Positions 12,036-23,393 of a DNA stretch of 64,000 nt are shown here, in pieces. The DNA lies in the NCBI GenBank assembly GCA_029948255.1, contig JALIZF010001794.1, forward strand, positions 62,001-126,000, in the 5' to 3' direction. Source of the stretch: Telmatactis stephensoni (lineage: Eukaryota; Cnidaria; Anthozoa; Actiniaria; Isophelliidae). The first letter of the stretch is position 1. Every line of letters begins with the position of its first letter. The notes beneath the pieces are model-generated. The model saw only the letters and a program-made list of their open reading frames with translations. It had not been told where the DNA came from and searched no databases. Position numbers and translations under genes: made by a program.

Positions 12036-12292
12036 CCCTCCTTCCTTCCTTCCTTTCCTCCCTCGTTTCTTCCTTCCTTCCCTTCGTCGTTCCTTCCTTC
12101 CTTCCTCCCTCCCTCCCTCCCTCCCTCCCTCCCTCCCTCCCCTTCCTTCCTTCCTTCCTTCCTTCCTTCCTTCCTTCCTTCCTTCCTTCCTTCCTTCCTT
12201 CCTTCCTTCCTTCCTTCCTTCCTTCCTTCCTTCCTTCCTTCCCTCCTTCCTTTCCTTCTTCCTTCCTTTCCTGCGCCTCCCTCCCCCAAAAA
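12036..12292 (+). repeat. (CCTT)n/(CCCT)n microsatellite, expanded copy
   Basis: About 255 bp of CCTTCCTT with an internal CCCTCCCT block. It is the mirror of the 90-bp tract in the other arm of the inverted repeat, so it has expanded about threefold on this side, or contracted on the other. Proline/serine-rich and lysine-rich frames through it are artefacts. Confidence 0.95.
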
Positions 12293-13854
12293 GCAGAGAA
12301 CGAAGCCAAATATCGAATATCTGGGTTACCTGTGGTGAGCCTTGAGTGATTATTGACGTGATCAGCGGTACATATTTTTAAAGTCTTCGAGCTATGTAGC
12401 TTTCGCTTGATTTTTCTTCCTGAAATGGCTTCTTCAAAGAGGATTTTGGACTTGACTGACCTCTGATGGATATGCTAAGACTTCTTATGAAGCATTATCA
12501 AGTAATGCAGAAAGAGATGTTTGAAAGTTGCCGTGAATTATGAAGCTGGACTTCATTGGCGTTGTCACGTTTCTCTTGGACTGATTCGGTTGCCAATGCT
12601 TTCAACATGGAGAACAATTATTCTTTGATGATATATTTTTGCTTTGAGTCAAGGTAAGTCTACTTATAGCGCCAAATTTACGTTGTGGTGATTGAAAATT
12701 TTGGAACTATGATGCAGTAAAAGTTGGGGTCGAAGCAGGCTAATTAGCATATTTCAGTTGCAAGACCCGTCAGTTAACTGATCAATATGTCTTTGAAATT
12801 GATAAAAACATAAATTGTTGTCATTAGAGCCCTTATTCATCACTTTCTCAAGCCAAGTAAAGAGGATTTAACCATAAAAATCAGAACAAAATGCGAGGTC
12901 ATATTTCCTGCAATTGCAATAGATGGGTTAGTTTAAAGCAGCGTGACATCGTTATTATTTGATTGCCCAAAAATATAAAACAATTCCTGGCAAAGGCTAA
13001 GATAAAGTGTTCACATGATGTCAGTTGCTTTACGATTTCAGCGTTACCACCAGAGTTATGGATCCCTAAATTTGGTCAAAATTCAGCAATTTTCAAAACT
13101 CGAAAACCATGTAATGTTTAAAATATCTGTATTCGGTTGCCAAGGCAACAATTGAGACACAAAGGCAACCAAACGAATAGCAAAAGATTGATCTTTTCTA
13201 GGATATTAAAATTATTTTCAGGCATTAGGTAACCTAGTTACAGTGAGGTATTAAAAAGTTGGAAATTTGGGAGTGTTTTTGATCAAAACTGGCCCAAAAT
13301 AAGGCATGTGCGTTGCCATGGAAAACAAAGGCTTCCACACCTAATCATATGGGTATTTCTTCATAGGTAGGTATAGGGAAACTGTATGCAGAGTTTCAAG
13401 AAAATCTAATTTTTGGAATGGCCGCCCATCTCAAAAAATGTTTGATATTTACAGTCATTTACACTTAAATTCCCTCAGTTACCATCAAAAGAGTCAAGCA
13501 ACATTTTGTCATACCAAAAGTTATCCCTCGCTTCCCAAAACTCGTCAAACTGAATTCGCAAGTTCTTTTTTAAATGTACTTAATTTCCAAGTTTTGTATC
13601 CGTGCCTAAAGTAGTTTTTTCCTTTAAATGGTCTAGAAGAGAGTTTCAAAAAATGCTTTAACTTTGGTATTATTTTCTTAAAGTTCACATCGTTCTATAA
13701 CTTTAATTATTCCCTTCTTTTGTCAAAATTTCCTTTAGTCTCTTTTCGCATAAATTATCCTTTTGTACTTAATTAAGTTTGTATTCCCTTGGAGATTCCT
13801 CCCCCTTTGTCCACTTGCTTTGCTCAAATCCTTTTGTTTCGTCGCTCTTTGAGC

Positions 13855-15236
13855 CTTTAGGCCAGCATCCAGCCCAGCCATTAGCGCCTCAGCTTCCAGC
13901 GGTATAGCCAGATAATCAACAGGCTCACTTACCTCCCCAACATGTTCTAGCCCAACAACCAGCTCAACAAGCTCCTCCCCAACAAGGTCTAGCCCAATAA
14001 CCAGTCCAACAAGTACCTCCCCAACAAGGTCCAGCCTAACATCCAATCCAACAAGGACCGGCCCAACAGCTAGCAGCCCCGGCCCTTACTTTGGACGAAA
14101 AGTATAAGCTAATATAAGCTAATATAGCCAACTAGTTTGCCTCCTTGCCAGTTGGGATATATTCTTAATCCATTTATGTTTGATTTATATGATTTAGTTA
14201 TAGCGCATTTGATCATTACGTCATGGAAAATGCGCTCTAGAAGACCCTAGAAGCTGACCAATTTATTTATTTATAGCTCGACTCTGTCGCCTCATCACTG
14301 GATAGACTCCATAGAACCCTAGACAAAACTCGCTTCGATCCAGATGCCAATTTACGCTTTACTGAATTGTAATAAATTTAACATCAGTTTGGCATTCATT
14401 CAGCGTCCTTTTTTACTGCATGAGTCTTTTGTTTTTGTTTTTGTTTTTGTTTTCCTTTTCGCAACTCATTCCCGAGGGGGGGACGTCAACCTGAAACAGG
14501 AGTAAAATTCTCCCCCCAGTTTATCTGGGTCAGGCTGTCCTCCTTTCCCTCTCCTGGGGTCTATGTCTCATGCCGTTTTTTGCTTTCAAATTTAGTTTGT
14601 TTATTTATTTATTTATTTTTTCTCAGACCCGTCCCGCCATAGAGTCAAATGATATAAGGATCTCTTTGACAAGCTTAGTAACACCTTTTGCGTCCAATGG
14701 GTGGACTTTGAAGGCATCCCCAGGAGAACTCGGAAGGGACGACAGCCCGACCTTTTGACCTGGATTTGGTTGTTAATATCTCAAAGGGCTCTGTGACCCC
14801 AAATTTAAGGGATGTACTTTTTCCCAACCCCGACACGTTTGTAGCTGGCCAACTTCATACTCATATTGACTGTGGGGAAAAGATAGTCGAATTTGCCCCT
14901 TACGATGATGAAGCTTACCAGGTGCTAGATTGGATCAAAAACAAGGCCTCCCTACATAAGTATTTTTGCCATTTTAAGAGGTCCTTTCAATCTGGAAGGT
15001 ATGATTCCCGATTTCCTCCACCAAAGATGTTCAAAAATAACTCGTCGTGCAACGGATTCAAAGAATTTATTGACAAAACCATTATCTCTGCATACTATAT
15101 CCAACTAGCCAGAATAATGTCGGCGTCGTCACCCTCCTCTCTTCTCTCGGGAGTTTCATCCAATGTTGGCCAAGTAGGAACTGCTTACGCCAATTTAAAT
15201 ATGTTAAGAGGTTTTAGCCCAGCTTTCTCTTAATGT
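13855..15236 (+). pseudogene. gag-like region of the split-repeat retroelement, broken
   Basis: Plus-strand coding debris sits just inside the right-hand repeats. From 13860 a frame rich in Pro, Gln and Ala (motifs like QQPAQQAPPQQG) runs with in-frame stops. From about 14275 comes DSVASSLDRLHRTLDKTRF and a stop. An open frame 14766-15233 (155 codons) includes FPPPKMFKNNSSC and FKEFIDKTII and ends just before B1. The Pro/Gln-rich start and order suggest gag followed by the linker that precedes reverse transcriptase in DIRS-order elements. No RT, RNase H or recombinase motif follows, so a large internal deletion is likely. The protein family is not recognised with certainty. Confidence 0.4.
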
Positions 15237-15352
15237 CCTCCTTTAACTTGAAGAATGGGAGGAACGTGCTAATAAAATTTCTCGTTCTATGATACCATGT
15301 GTTCTTGCAGTTTTTCATATTCAACCCTACGCATATCCGGTCAGAGGATGTG

Positions 15353-15714
15353 ACACCTTTTTTTCCCGATTCCATATCTCATTGGTTATCCGTGTGTATT
15401 GTAGGTACTTAGAATATAGTACTATTCTAATTACCGGAAATAAAGACGGATAATTAACATAACAATGAGATCCCACAATGCTTTGCAACGCATATATTAA
15501 TCAGCCCTCAGGCTTTTGTCACAGTTCCTCTTGACAACCGAGGAGCAAACATCTCGACGACCCACCCACCCACCCCTGACGGCGTGTCGCGAATCCCTAC
15601 ACACGGATAACTCTTTACTCCCACGCTGTCCACTCTGTGGACGCACACCTTTTTTTCCCGATTCCATATCTCATTGGTTATCCGTGTGTATTGTAGGTAC
15701 TTAGAATATAGTAC
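15353..15714 (+). repeat. B1-A2-B2 split direct repeats
   Basis: B1 (15353-15422) and B2 (15645-15714) share 70 bp from ACACCTTTTTTTCCCGATTC to ...AATATAGTAC. A2 (15423-15558) begins immediately after B1 and repeats A1. Between A2 and B2 are 86 bp with a CCCACC run. The downstream 15715-16450 has no gene I can support. Confidence 0.85.
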
Positions 15715-16450
15715 TTTTCTCAGACAATAGATAGATCAGACATACATCATTCAATGTTTAAACGTCGTTTGGGCAATAAAAGTGGGCACAATTGCCCCTG
15801 ATAAAACAATATTTCACCAGTTCAGCATCATTTAATGCCAACATCGATTTCTCAAACTCCCGATCTCACGAACCAATTTGTGTTTCTTTTGGAGGTTCGA
15901 GAAAAGGGGATTCCACTGTTTTTTTAGTTTTCAATGTTTAAGCGCCAATATTTTAATTTCGAAAGTGAATTTCCGGCTTCCTTTTTCCTTGTTTAAAATC
16001 TCAAGTGCTAATTTTACCACTTGATTGTTTGCATCAGCAAAATAAAAGAGGAAATCACATAAAAACGTCGCTGATACTTATCGGAAATTAGAATATATGC
16101 ATAAACGGAAATCTTTGCAATGTATGGGTGTGGTTTAGAGATGTTAACCCCTAACATTACTGTACATACATTTATAAGTCAATAGACTATCTCATAGAGC
16201 GAAATTCTCTACCTGTGAAATAAAGATAGTTTACGTGCAATAATCAAATAGATACAAAACATAATAGGATTACAGTCTGCTAATGTGGATTACTCAAAAA
16301 TGTATTTCAGGGGTTTAAACATCATTCAGCGGCCGAGATTTTAGTCTTTGAATTTTTAATTGAAAGTGCACATAACCCCTTTTGTAAATTGAAATACCAC
16401 ATTATTATAATTGTCCCTTTTTCCATCATCACATTGATTTCTTCTTTTAG

Positions 16451-17013
16451 GAGGACAAGGATGTCATTTAAGCTCTTGGGTAAAAATGAACCGCCATACT
16501 GTCTGCTTTGGTACGAAAGACAACAAGTTTGGTTCATTCCACAACTACGCCAGACAAGGATTGGTTGCAGCCATCAAACTAGTATACGTAAAGGGCTATG
16601 TTACTTGTCATGGCACAATTCCCAAGCATAACAGTCGTTGGGGATGTGCAAACCACCCTACTGTCAGGAAATTCCCACTGAACGTCATTGGAACTGATCA
16701 GAACAACAACATTCTTTTCCCCAAAAAAGAATTTATTAAGTAAGTCTTACATTTTTCTTGAGGTTTATTTATTTTTTTGACACTTATGTCGATTGTGTGT
16801 TGTGTTTTGAGGCACGCTGGAAATTGGTACTGGCTTCCATTTGCCAACACGGTAACCTCCAGGATGTTGGTCTTTACAGACCTGGCTCGTCCGTTTTATT
16901 TCCCACTCAACAAGCAGATGAGGATCTGGTATGGAGAAGATCTAGCTGGGTGGACTGAGGGCGACAATGCTGGTCGACTTTGCGTCAACGTTTATGCTAA
17001 GTTTCTCGTTTAA
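16451..17013 (+). CDS. last two exons of an uncharacterised cnidarian-type protein
   Basis: Exon 16451-16739 follows a TTCTTTTAG acceptor; intron 16740-16811 (72 nt) is GTAAGT...TTTTGAG; exon 16812-17013 ends at TAA. The two exons join in frame (about 163 codons) without internal stops. Visible motifs: FGTKDNKFGSFHNYARQG near the start, CHG and WGCANHP cysteines in the middle, NWYWLPF after the intron and RIWYGEDLAGWTEGDN near the end with one more Cys. The WYGEDL...TEGDN ending resembles a domain I associate with secreted or extracellular cnidarian proteins; that is recollection, not a search. Upstream exons, including any signal peptide, are not identified before 16451. Confidence 0.6.
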
Positions 17014-17518
17014 GTATGGATCACAATAGACGTTTAACACTGTAACGCATTCAAGATGAAAAAGTACAGTAACCGACCATATATAGAATGATCATATATA
17101 AGATAAGTTTAATTAACTAATTTACATATTTAAATGTTCCATCAGCAATAAGTCAGCATTCAATTGTAACGCAGTACAAAATAAACTTGGTATAATTAGT
17201 ATGTGTATAAACTTGTATCTTTGTATTATGAGTAAATCAAACTGGCTGACTAGTACTAGCCTCGGACGCAGCTGGCGCCAGCTCGCAGGGTAGACTATTT
17301 AGTAAATAAATCCCTTCTGACTTGCAAACTGACGGCTGACTTCAAAGACCACACGTACGAGGAGCTGTTTTCACAGTTTTGTTGGCTAGGTTATCTACCG
17401 CAAAGGATAGCCAAGGGTGATTTCTGAATTCTCTGTGCCTACCGAATGCTGAAGTTTGCCGCTTTAGCGGAAACTGATCCATCGCTGTTGAAGCAGTTGA
17501 AGCTAATAGTCCAGGAAA

Positions 17519-19920
17519 ATGGTGCAGAATTTATGTAGAATTGTGCAAATGTGTGTAACAAGCATGAAATTTGGCACACTGATAGAGGTTCACGTCCTGA
17601 GTAATTCTGGAGGTGGAGCCACGCTCAGAAATCAATTACTTACATATCGATATTTTGGAATTAATTATCTCAGAAACAAAGATAAACAGTATCTAATGTT
17701 AATACAAAAAGGTGTAATGAAGGATAGTGATAAGGTAGAGTATGCTGGGTTATTTTTTATTGAGGGCCACGCCCCCTAAATGCTAGTTAATGGAGAACTA
17801 TAGCTATGGAATACATTATAAATGTTAATTGATACAAAAGGTTTTCCTCTTGGGGTGTCCATATGAAATCTTGCATAATGATAAAGGCTTAGTCCCAAAG
17901 TAATCCTAGATATGGAGCCACGCCTAAAAACGAGTACGTCCAGTTTTATAGTAATGGAATATATCATTATATAAAATCAGCAAGATATACCTTTAGTTTT
18001 AGTATATAACTGTCATAGTGAAAGCAGTAATAAAAACAATGAATGCAAGATATGATTAGCATAGAGCTACGCACTATAAAAGTACTTACAGATTAATTAG
18101 TTGCAGTCTCTTTCTGCCGCCACTTTTCGTTTAAGTAATCGACTTTTTTATATGAATTGATATTCATTATACCATAACTAAAATTCTATAAGTACTTTGT
18201 TAGAGCGTGGCTTTATGCTTATTACCTCGCTTATAAATTAAAATTAAAGGTATATTTTGCTCAAATTTTTAATGATATATTCCTTAAGCAATAAACGATA
18301 GATTTCCGTGGTTTATCGGGGAAATAAACCACGCGGGATGTTGGGAGAAAACTCGAAAAGGGCCGAAAATCACTCACCTACGGTACGGCTCGTGATTTTT
18401 TAGGCCTTTTCGAGTGTTCTCCCAACATCCCGCATGGTTTATTTCCCCGATAAACCACGGAAATCTATCGTTTATTGCTTTTATAATATAGCGGAAAATA
18501 ATTATAAGCAAAAAACTAACATTTAAAACCAAATTTCGCAGATGATAATATCAATTCTACTAAGAATCATCAGAGAGCCACTAAGATTGCTCATTACTTC
18601 GAGATTGAGATAAAACGAGCGTTGTGATTGGCTTGATTTTGAAAATGACGTCATCGACGTCCTTTGCGAAGAGACAAAAATGGCGTTGAAGAAGGTTGAC
18701 ATGAAAGTTGTGGACAACAAATTTGCTCTATTTGAGGTACTTTTCTATACGTTCTTGTGTCTAAGCATACATGTTTTCACTGAAATTTTTTGGCTTGTAT
18801 GTGCAAAAAATTTTAGGCGGATTAAGTCCTTTTTATAGACTTTTTTAAGCTTTAAAGCTTTGCCGTAATTTCGATGCTCTGGAAGTGAATGCTTTGAAGC
18901 ATAAATTTGCCTTTTTGCTCCTCGTGTTTTTATTGACTATATTTGTGCATGTGTACGTTTTGTTCACAGAAAAATATATGTCAGAATTGCAGATATTTCA
19001 AAGGCAATTGAGTAAATTTAACGGACTTCAACTATCACTTGTAAGTTTGAGAGTTTTTTCCACGCTGTTGCTCTCTTGTTTGTTGTCATCAAAGCTGTAA
19101 TAACAGCTGAAAGGAACTATTTCATCAAGGAAAGTAACTTGTTAATACAAATATTGTTAATAAACTTATTGTTCTTATAATACTGCCTGAATTTTTCTGA
19201 GTTATTTGTTTTGTGAAAAACTATCCAAAGTTTCATACACGATTGCAGGTTTGCTCTTATCAGTGCTTTTCATTACAAAACATCAGATTCTAGTGAAAGT
19301 TGTGAACTGTGACTTGCTAATATATCAGAAAACAATAAATAAAACGTGTTTTATATTGAACATTCTTTTGGTTTTTATCTTTTTTTACGGCAGAAAGAAG
19401 TGTTGAGCCGTGGTTTATGTGGTGAATATACCACGGGTTTCAAGCGCTTTTTAACCAATCAGAGCGCTCGTTAGAAAAAAGCTATATTATAAATTGCTAT
19501 AAAACTGGAAGTTATTGCTTTTAGGCGTGGCTCGATATCTAGGATTACTTTGGGACTAAGCCTTTATCATTATGCAAGATTTCATTAGACACCCCGAGAG
19601 GAAAACTTTTTGTATCAATTAACATTTATAATGTATTCCATAGCTATAGTTCTCCAAGTAGCATTCAGAGGGCGTGGCTCTCAATCAAAAATCACTCAGC
19701 ATACTCTACCTTATCACTATCCTTAATGCATTAACCTTTTGCATTAACATTAGATAATGTTTATCTTTGTGTCTGAGATAATTAATTCCAAGAATATCGA
19801 TATGTAAGTAATTGATTTCTGGGCGTGGCTCCACCTCCAGAATTACTCAGGTCATTAACCTCTATCAGTATGCCAAATTTCATGATTGTTACACAAATTT
19901 GCACAATTCTGCGCCATTTT
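17519..19920. repeat. inverted repeat, arms 17519-17955 and 19488-19920
   Basis: The 0.43-kb arms are reverse complements with about 85-90% identity by eye. Landmarks are GTAATTCTGGAGGTGGAGCC near 17598 and its complement near 19830, and GGAGAACTATAGCTATGGAA near 17791 with its complement near 19635. The 1.5-kb interior contains a separate palindrome (18286-18480) and anonymous AT-rich sequence with a possible start codon in MALKKVDMKVVDNKFALFE at 18680 before a GT; I cannot call it a gene. The interior may be the body of a foldback element. Confidence 0.8.
18286..18480. mobile_element. 195-bp near-perfect palindrome (MITE)
   Basis: The ends read AAGCAATAAACGATAGATTT and the complement. The arms (about 75 bp) include TTTATCGGGGAAATAAACCA and CGGGATGTTGGGAGAA. 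The centre is CTCACCTACGGTACGGCTCG. It is nested inside the 17519-19920 inverted repeat. No coding sequence. Confidence 0.85.
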
Positions 19921-20073
19921 ACTGTACTATATAAGTTTACAAGTCGTTTTTCAGTGCCGTCTCATTCGCCGATAAATGGTCATGTTGACTGCAAGCTGAC
20001 TAGGTGAGAATTTTGAGTGAGAAATGTAGGTACAATCTTTTGTTTTGCATAAATTGCTAGATTTGTATTTAAC

Positions 20074-20367
20074 TTACAGCGGTTTTCGAAATAATGCGAA
20101 CTCTGACCTCCAAACAGTCCGTTGGAATTTGGTTTTTCGCTTCCGCCCACTTCAAACAAACAACCCAAAAATACTCATAAAGATCTCTAAAAACATACCA
20201 AATGACAAAATATGATCTTTAAACGACCTGTAAAAGCTAAATATAATTTTGGTATAAGTTAAAACTTCGTATTTTTAATTTTTAAATTTGATTGACGGAA
20301 GTGAATAATCAAATTCCAACGGACTTTTTCAATGCGTGAGTTCGCACAATTTCGAAAATCGCTGTAA
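20074..20367. mobile_element. TIR element
   Basis: The left end TTACAGCGGTTTTCGAAAT pairs with the right end ATTTCGAAAATCGCTGTAA. Inner sequence TCCGTTGGAATTTGGTT also pairs with CAAATTCCAACGGA. It is non-coding and non-autonomous. Confidence 0.7.
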
Positions 20368-20732
20368 CCCAAAAAGAACTGGCGACACGCCGAAAACATA
20401 TCTGTCTGCATGTTAACGGGAGAAAAGTATTGTTTTGCCATTAAAATTTTTCCTTGAATGTCTTTTGGATTTGTTAATTTGTGTTTTCGGGGCAATTTTT
20501 CTTTAAAATGTTATTCCCCCGGCCTTAATTTAAAGGAAAAATTTCTATACTTTTGTTCGATCTCGCATTTCTGTTTTTCGCTGAGTGGACGGGGGATATC
20601 GCAGGATAAAGTTCTGTACCACGTGACCTGTTATAGCCAATAGGTGCACGTAAAAATTTATCGGTGGGATATAATATTTGATACAATGTACTTTTCTACA
20701 ATGAAGAACAATGGGATGGATAATTCCATTAC

Positions 20733-20874
20733 GAGAGTGATCGCACTTTACCCGTGAAAAAGTACAAAATCTTCTTTGCACTAAAATGATATAATCCTTT
20801 GTTTTCCATTGTTTAATAGTGCTATTTTGCATTATTTAGCTAGTACAATTTCACGGATTAAGTGCGATCACTCG
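20733..20874. mobile_element. small TIR element
   Basis: CGAGAGTGATCGCACTTTAC at the left pairs with TTAAGTGCGATCACTCG at the right; AC(C)CGTGAAAAAGTAC and GTACAATTTCACGG pair further in. It is about 140 bp, AT-rich and non-coding. The next stretch, 20875-21600, has no gene I can support. Confidence 0.6.
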
Positions 20875-21620
20875 AAGAGCAGCGGCTAAAGAAGACAAAC
20901 ATGTTCAAGTATATTTTAATGGCAATTCATGACTTTTCCATCAATCATAAACAGTCTTATGAAAGCACACTTAGTCGTCCCCTGACGGTAACATATTTTC
21001 CGCCAGCAATTTCAGAAAATCATCTCATGACAGTCCACGGGATCGAACGTATGTTAAGAATGTACTGACATTTAGAAATTGCTCGTTGCTAGGGAAATTC
21101 GAGAATGTTCTAAAATGCTTCTCAATTCTGAAATCGCTTTTACATTTAATACAGTTTGCCTTCTTTAAGGGACTTTAACGTTTTGTGACGTCATTGCGTG
21201 ACGGCATAGCTACAAAAAAAGATGTAATTTTCTTTAGCAATGTATAATATAGAATTTGAAATACAAATTCTAAGATCAACTAGGTGCATAACCAAGCATG
21301 CGTTTTAAGAATTCTTTCCAAATAAATTCAATATGAGTTTTTGTCGAAATTGAGCGAATAATGCAATTAATCAAGAGAAAATGAGGTAAGAGAACGTCAA
21401 ATCCCCGTGACCCATCATATGCCCCATTTGATGCTATTTTTAGAACCTCGACACCATGACCGCTCGGATGTTCGACTTAAACAAGACTATTTTCGAGTTT
21501 TTTCTGTACTCCATTTGCCCTTTTTCTCAAGTTTAAAACTCTTTTTCATGGACAAAAGTTATACACCCTTTTCCGCCATTGTGATTCTGAGACAACATGT
21601 CAAAATACTCTTATAGCTCT

Positions 21621-21759
21621 GGGCCTGGTTGTACAAAGGTTGGATAAAGTTATCCACCGGATAAGAGTTATACACTGTATAGATTTTGTACAGATTTTAT
21701 CCGCTGGATAAGGATTTATCCGCTGAATAGCGCTATTCACCCTTCGTACAACCGGTCCT
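21621..21759. mobile_element. small TIR element
   Basis: The left end GGGCCTGGTTGTACAAAGGT pairs with the right end ACCCTTCGTACAACCGGTCCT. The interior repeats TTATCCGCTGGATAA-type blocks. It is about 139 bp and non-coding. Confidence 0.7.
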
Positions 21760-21887
21760 AGATGTGCATTCATGCATTCACCCACAATACTGGACAAAAC
21801 GTGAGCGAGAAAAGGATCTCTCAACTATTCTGGGAATCCTTCGATTACGAAAACCTCCCTCGATTTGATTTATGTCCTTCGTTTAAA

Positions 21888-21968
21888 AAATCGAGTGGTT
21901 TGTACATCAAGGGTCATTTAGAATCCAGGGTACTTTAAAATCCAGGGTACTTTGAAATCGAGGGTGGT
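21888..21968 (+). repeat. short tandem repeat, unit about 20 bp
   Basis: AATCCAGGGTACTTTAAA occurs twice in tandem, flanked by diverged copies (AAGGGTCATTTAG and ATCGAGGGTGGTTTAAG). Four degenerate units in all. Confidence 0.65.
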
Positions 21969-22146
21969 TTAAGACATTGCCAAAAAGGGGAAAAGACAAT
22001 TATCCCGTTCACAATTTCCCTTTTGTTCGTTTAGTTTCTTCTGGGGTTTTCATTCCGTCTTATCTCCCTTTGTAGATCCCTTTTTTAAAATATTTCTACA
22101 TTCACTTATTTCATACCGTCTTTTGTACCTAATGATCGAGCGATTG

Positions 22147-22282
22147 AGAGTCGTTTTCGTATGAGTGGGAGACTTACCGCGCCGTACCGTTACCGTGTCA
22201 GTTCCGTAATGTCTATAAAAACATTCGAAATTCATGCCGTAACCGTACCGTACAGTGTTCCCACTCATACGAAAACCACTCT
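22147..22282. mobile_element. TAGAGT-family TIR element, copy 1
   Basis: The left end AGAGTCGTTTTCGTATGAGT pairs with the right end ACTCATACGAAAACCACTCT. The inner arms are rich in CCGTACCGTTACCG. The terminus and inner composition are close to the palindrome at 11491-11678. Confidence 0.75.
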
Positions 22283-22519
22283 AATTTCATAATTATTGAC
22301 GTTGTACATGTGTTTATACTATTTCGTATAAAGTTCCACGGAGTTATATTATACTAACTGCTCTAAACAATTCGAAAACAAACGAATGATTTACTTAGAT
22401 TTTATTAGTTGTTTTGCGGAGTAAATGCAGTCATCCCAATTTCGACCAACCAAAACTGTATGAATAACAATCACTTACATGTTTATTGGTGTATCATTTT
22501 GATATATGTATCATCCACT

Positions 22520-22623
22520 GTAGTCATTTCAATAAACCTGGGCACCACTAACTTTTTTAAATCATTATCAGTGTATTAGACATCAAATAGAATTAACTGC
22601 CCAGGTTTATGGAAATGACTCTA
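22520..22623. mobile_element. TAGAGT-family TIR element, copy 2
   Basis: AGTCATTTCAATAAACCTGG on the left pairs with CCAGGTTTATGGAAATGACT on the right, which is followed by CTA. It is about 100 bp and non-coding. The terminal motif is like copies 1 and 3. Confidence 0.65.
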
Positions 22624-22843
22624 ATGAGAAAATATAAGGACCAATAAAACTGTCACTCAGCTCAAAGTCATCACTGTATTTATAGAATATACAATTTATC
22701 AAAAAAAATAGAACTGTAACTTCAATGTATTTAAAGAATGTGAATATAAGATTTTTTAATAACTGTCACTCAGCTCAAATATAATTCATTTAAAATTTAA
22801 GACTATTTACAGAATGTACTATATTTATCAAAATTAAAAATCC

Positions 22844-22988
22844 TAGAGTGCTTTTCATAAACCCGTGAAACAAATTTTACTTATTACAGTGTAATAGCCA
22901 GATTTAAACAATGGAAAACAAAAGAATTATAGTGTAATAGTACTAAATACGCTAAAATGTATTTCACGGGTTTATGAAAACCACTCTA
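22844..22988. mobile_element. TAGAGT-family TIR element, copy 3
   Basis: TAGAGTGCTTTTCATAAACC on the left pairs with GGTTTATGAAAACCACTCTA on the right, with CCGTGAAA also paired. It is 145 bp and non-coding. Confidence 0.75.
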
Positions 22989-23393
22989 TAACCGTATCTT
23001 CATTGTATTTACAGAAAATAATATATGATAATAACATTATTTACAAAATATAAAGATAACTGAGAAATAATTGACTAAAATGTATGTACAATGTTTACAA
23101 AATTTACTAAATCCTAACACGCTTTCTCTCTCCTCCTTTTCCCCCCTCTGTCTTCTCTTCTTCCTTTCTTCCTTTTTCTTGCTCTCCTTTTCATCTGAAA
23201 GAAATAGATCTGTTAGTCCCAAAAAGTCAAGTTACATGTAATATAAGAACAGCAGTTCATATCAGAGTACTCCGAGACTGCAGAACACCACCAACAAGTG
23301 GTGAACATTCCTACTTTCCATCAGCGTCCACTAAAACAACAAATAGCGATAACAAATGGCGATGGATAAAGACTGTGCATCACTATGTTTGCC

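Larger units (their letters stand above)
9056..13468. repeat. giant inverted repeat, arms about 1.3-1.45 kb, 1.6-kb loop
   Basis: The left arm 9056-10356 pairs with the right arm 11994-13468 over essentially the full length, with few substitutions. Landmarks are GGCGGCCATTCCAAAAATTAG at 9090 against its complement ending near 13427, and GGGTCTGGCCGGTACACC near 10322 against its complement near 12013. The arms include a GGAA-type microsatellite whose length differs between sides. The loop holds a CACCGCAA-rich repeat and a palindromic MITE. No gene is recognised in the arms. It could be a fold-back transposon or an inverted segmental duplication. Confidence 0.9.
7587..15714 (+). mobile_element. 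Ngaro/PAT-like (DIRS-order) retroelement remnant with split direct repeats
   Basis: Four repeat blocks have the layout known for Ngaro and PAT elements: A1 (7587-7722), then the body, then B1 (15353-15422) abutting A2 (15423-15558), then B2 (15645-15714). A1 and A2 are both 136 bp and nearly identical. B1 and B2 are both 70 bp and nearly identical. The B1-A2 junction has no spacer, matching the joined circle ends expected for tyrosine-recombinase retrotransposition. The body keeps only gag-like debris (7769-7855 and 13855-15236). Reverse transcriptase, RNase H and recombinase are missing, and most of the interior is nested palindromic DNA (8211-8907 and 9056-13468). The repeat layout is seen directly; family assignment is inference. 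Confidence 0.7.

Noticed and set aside
11899..12349. Long frames rich in Pro/Ser/Leu/Phe or Lys/Glu/Gly/Arg on both strands
   Set aside because: They are translations of the CCTT/GGAA microsatellite; all frames are open because the repeat lacks stops.
17280..17517. Possible coding debris upstream of the inverted repeat (reads like FKDHTYEELFSQFCWLGYL)
   Set aside because: It is broken by stops within 50 codons and has no splice partners, so it is not supported as a gene.
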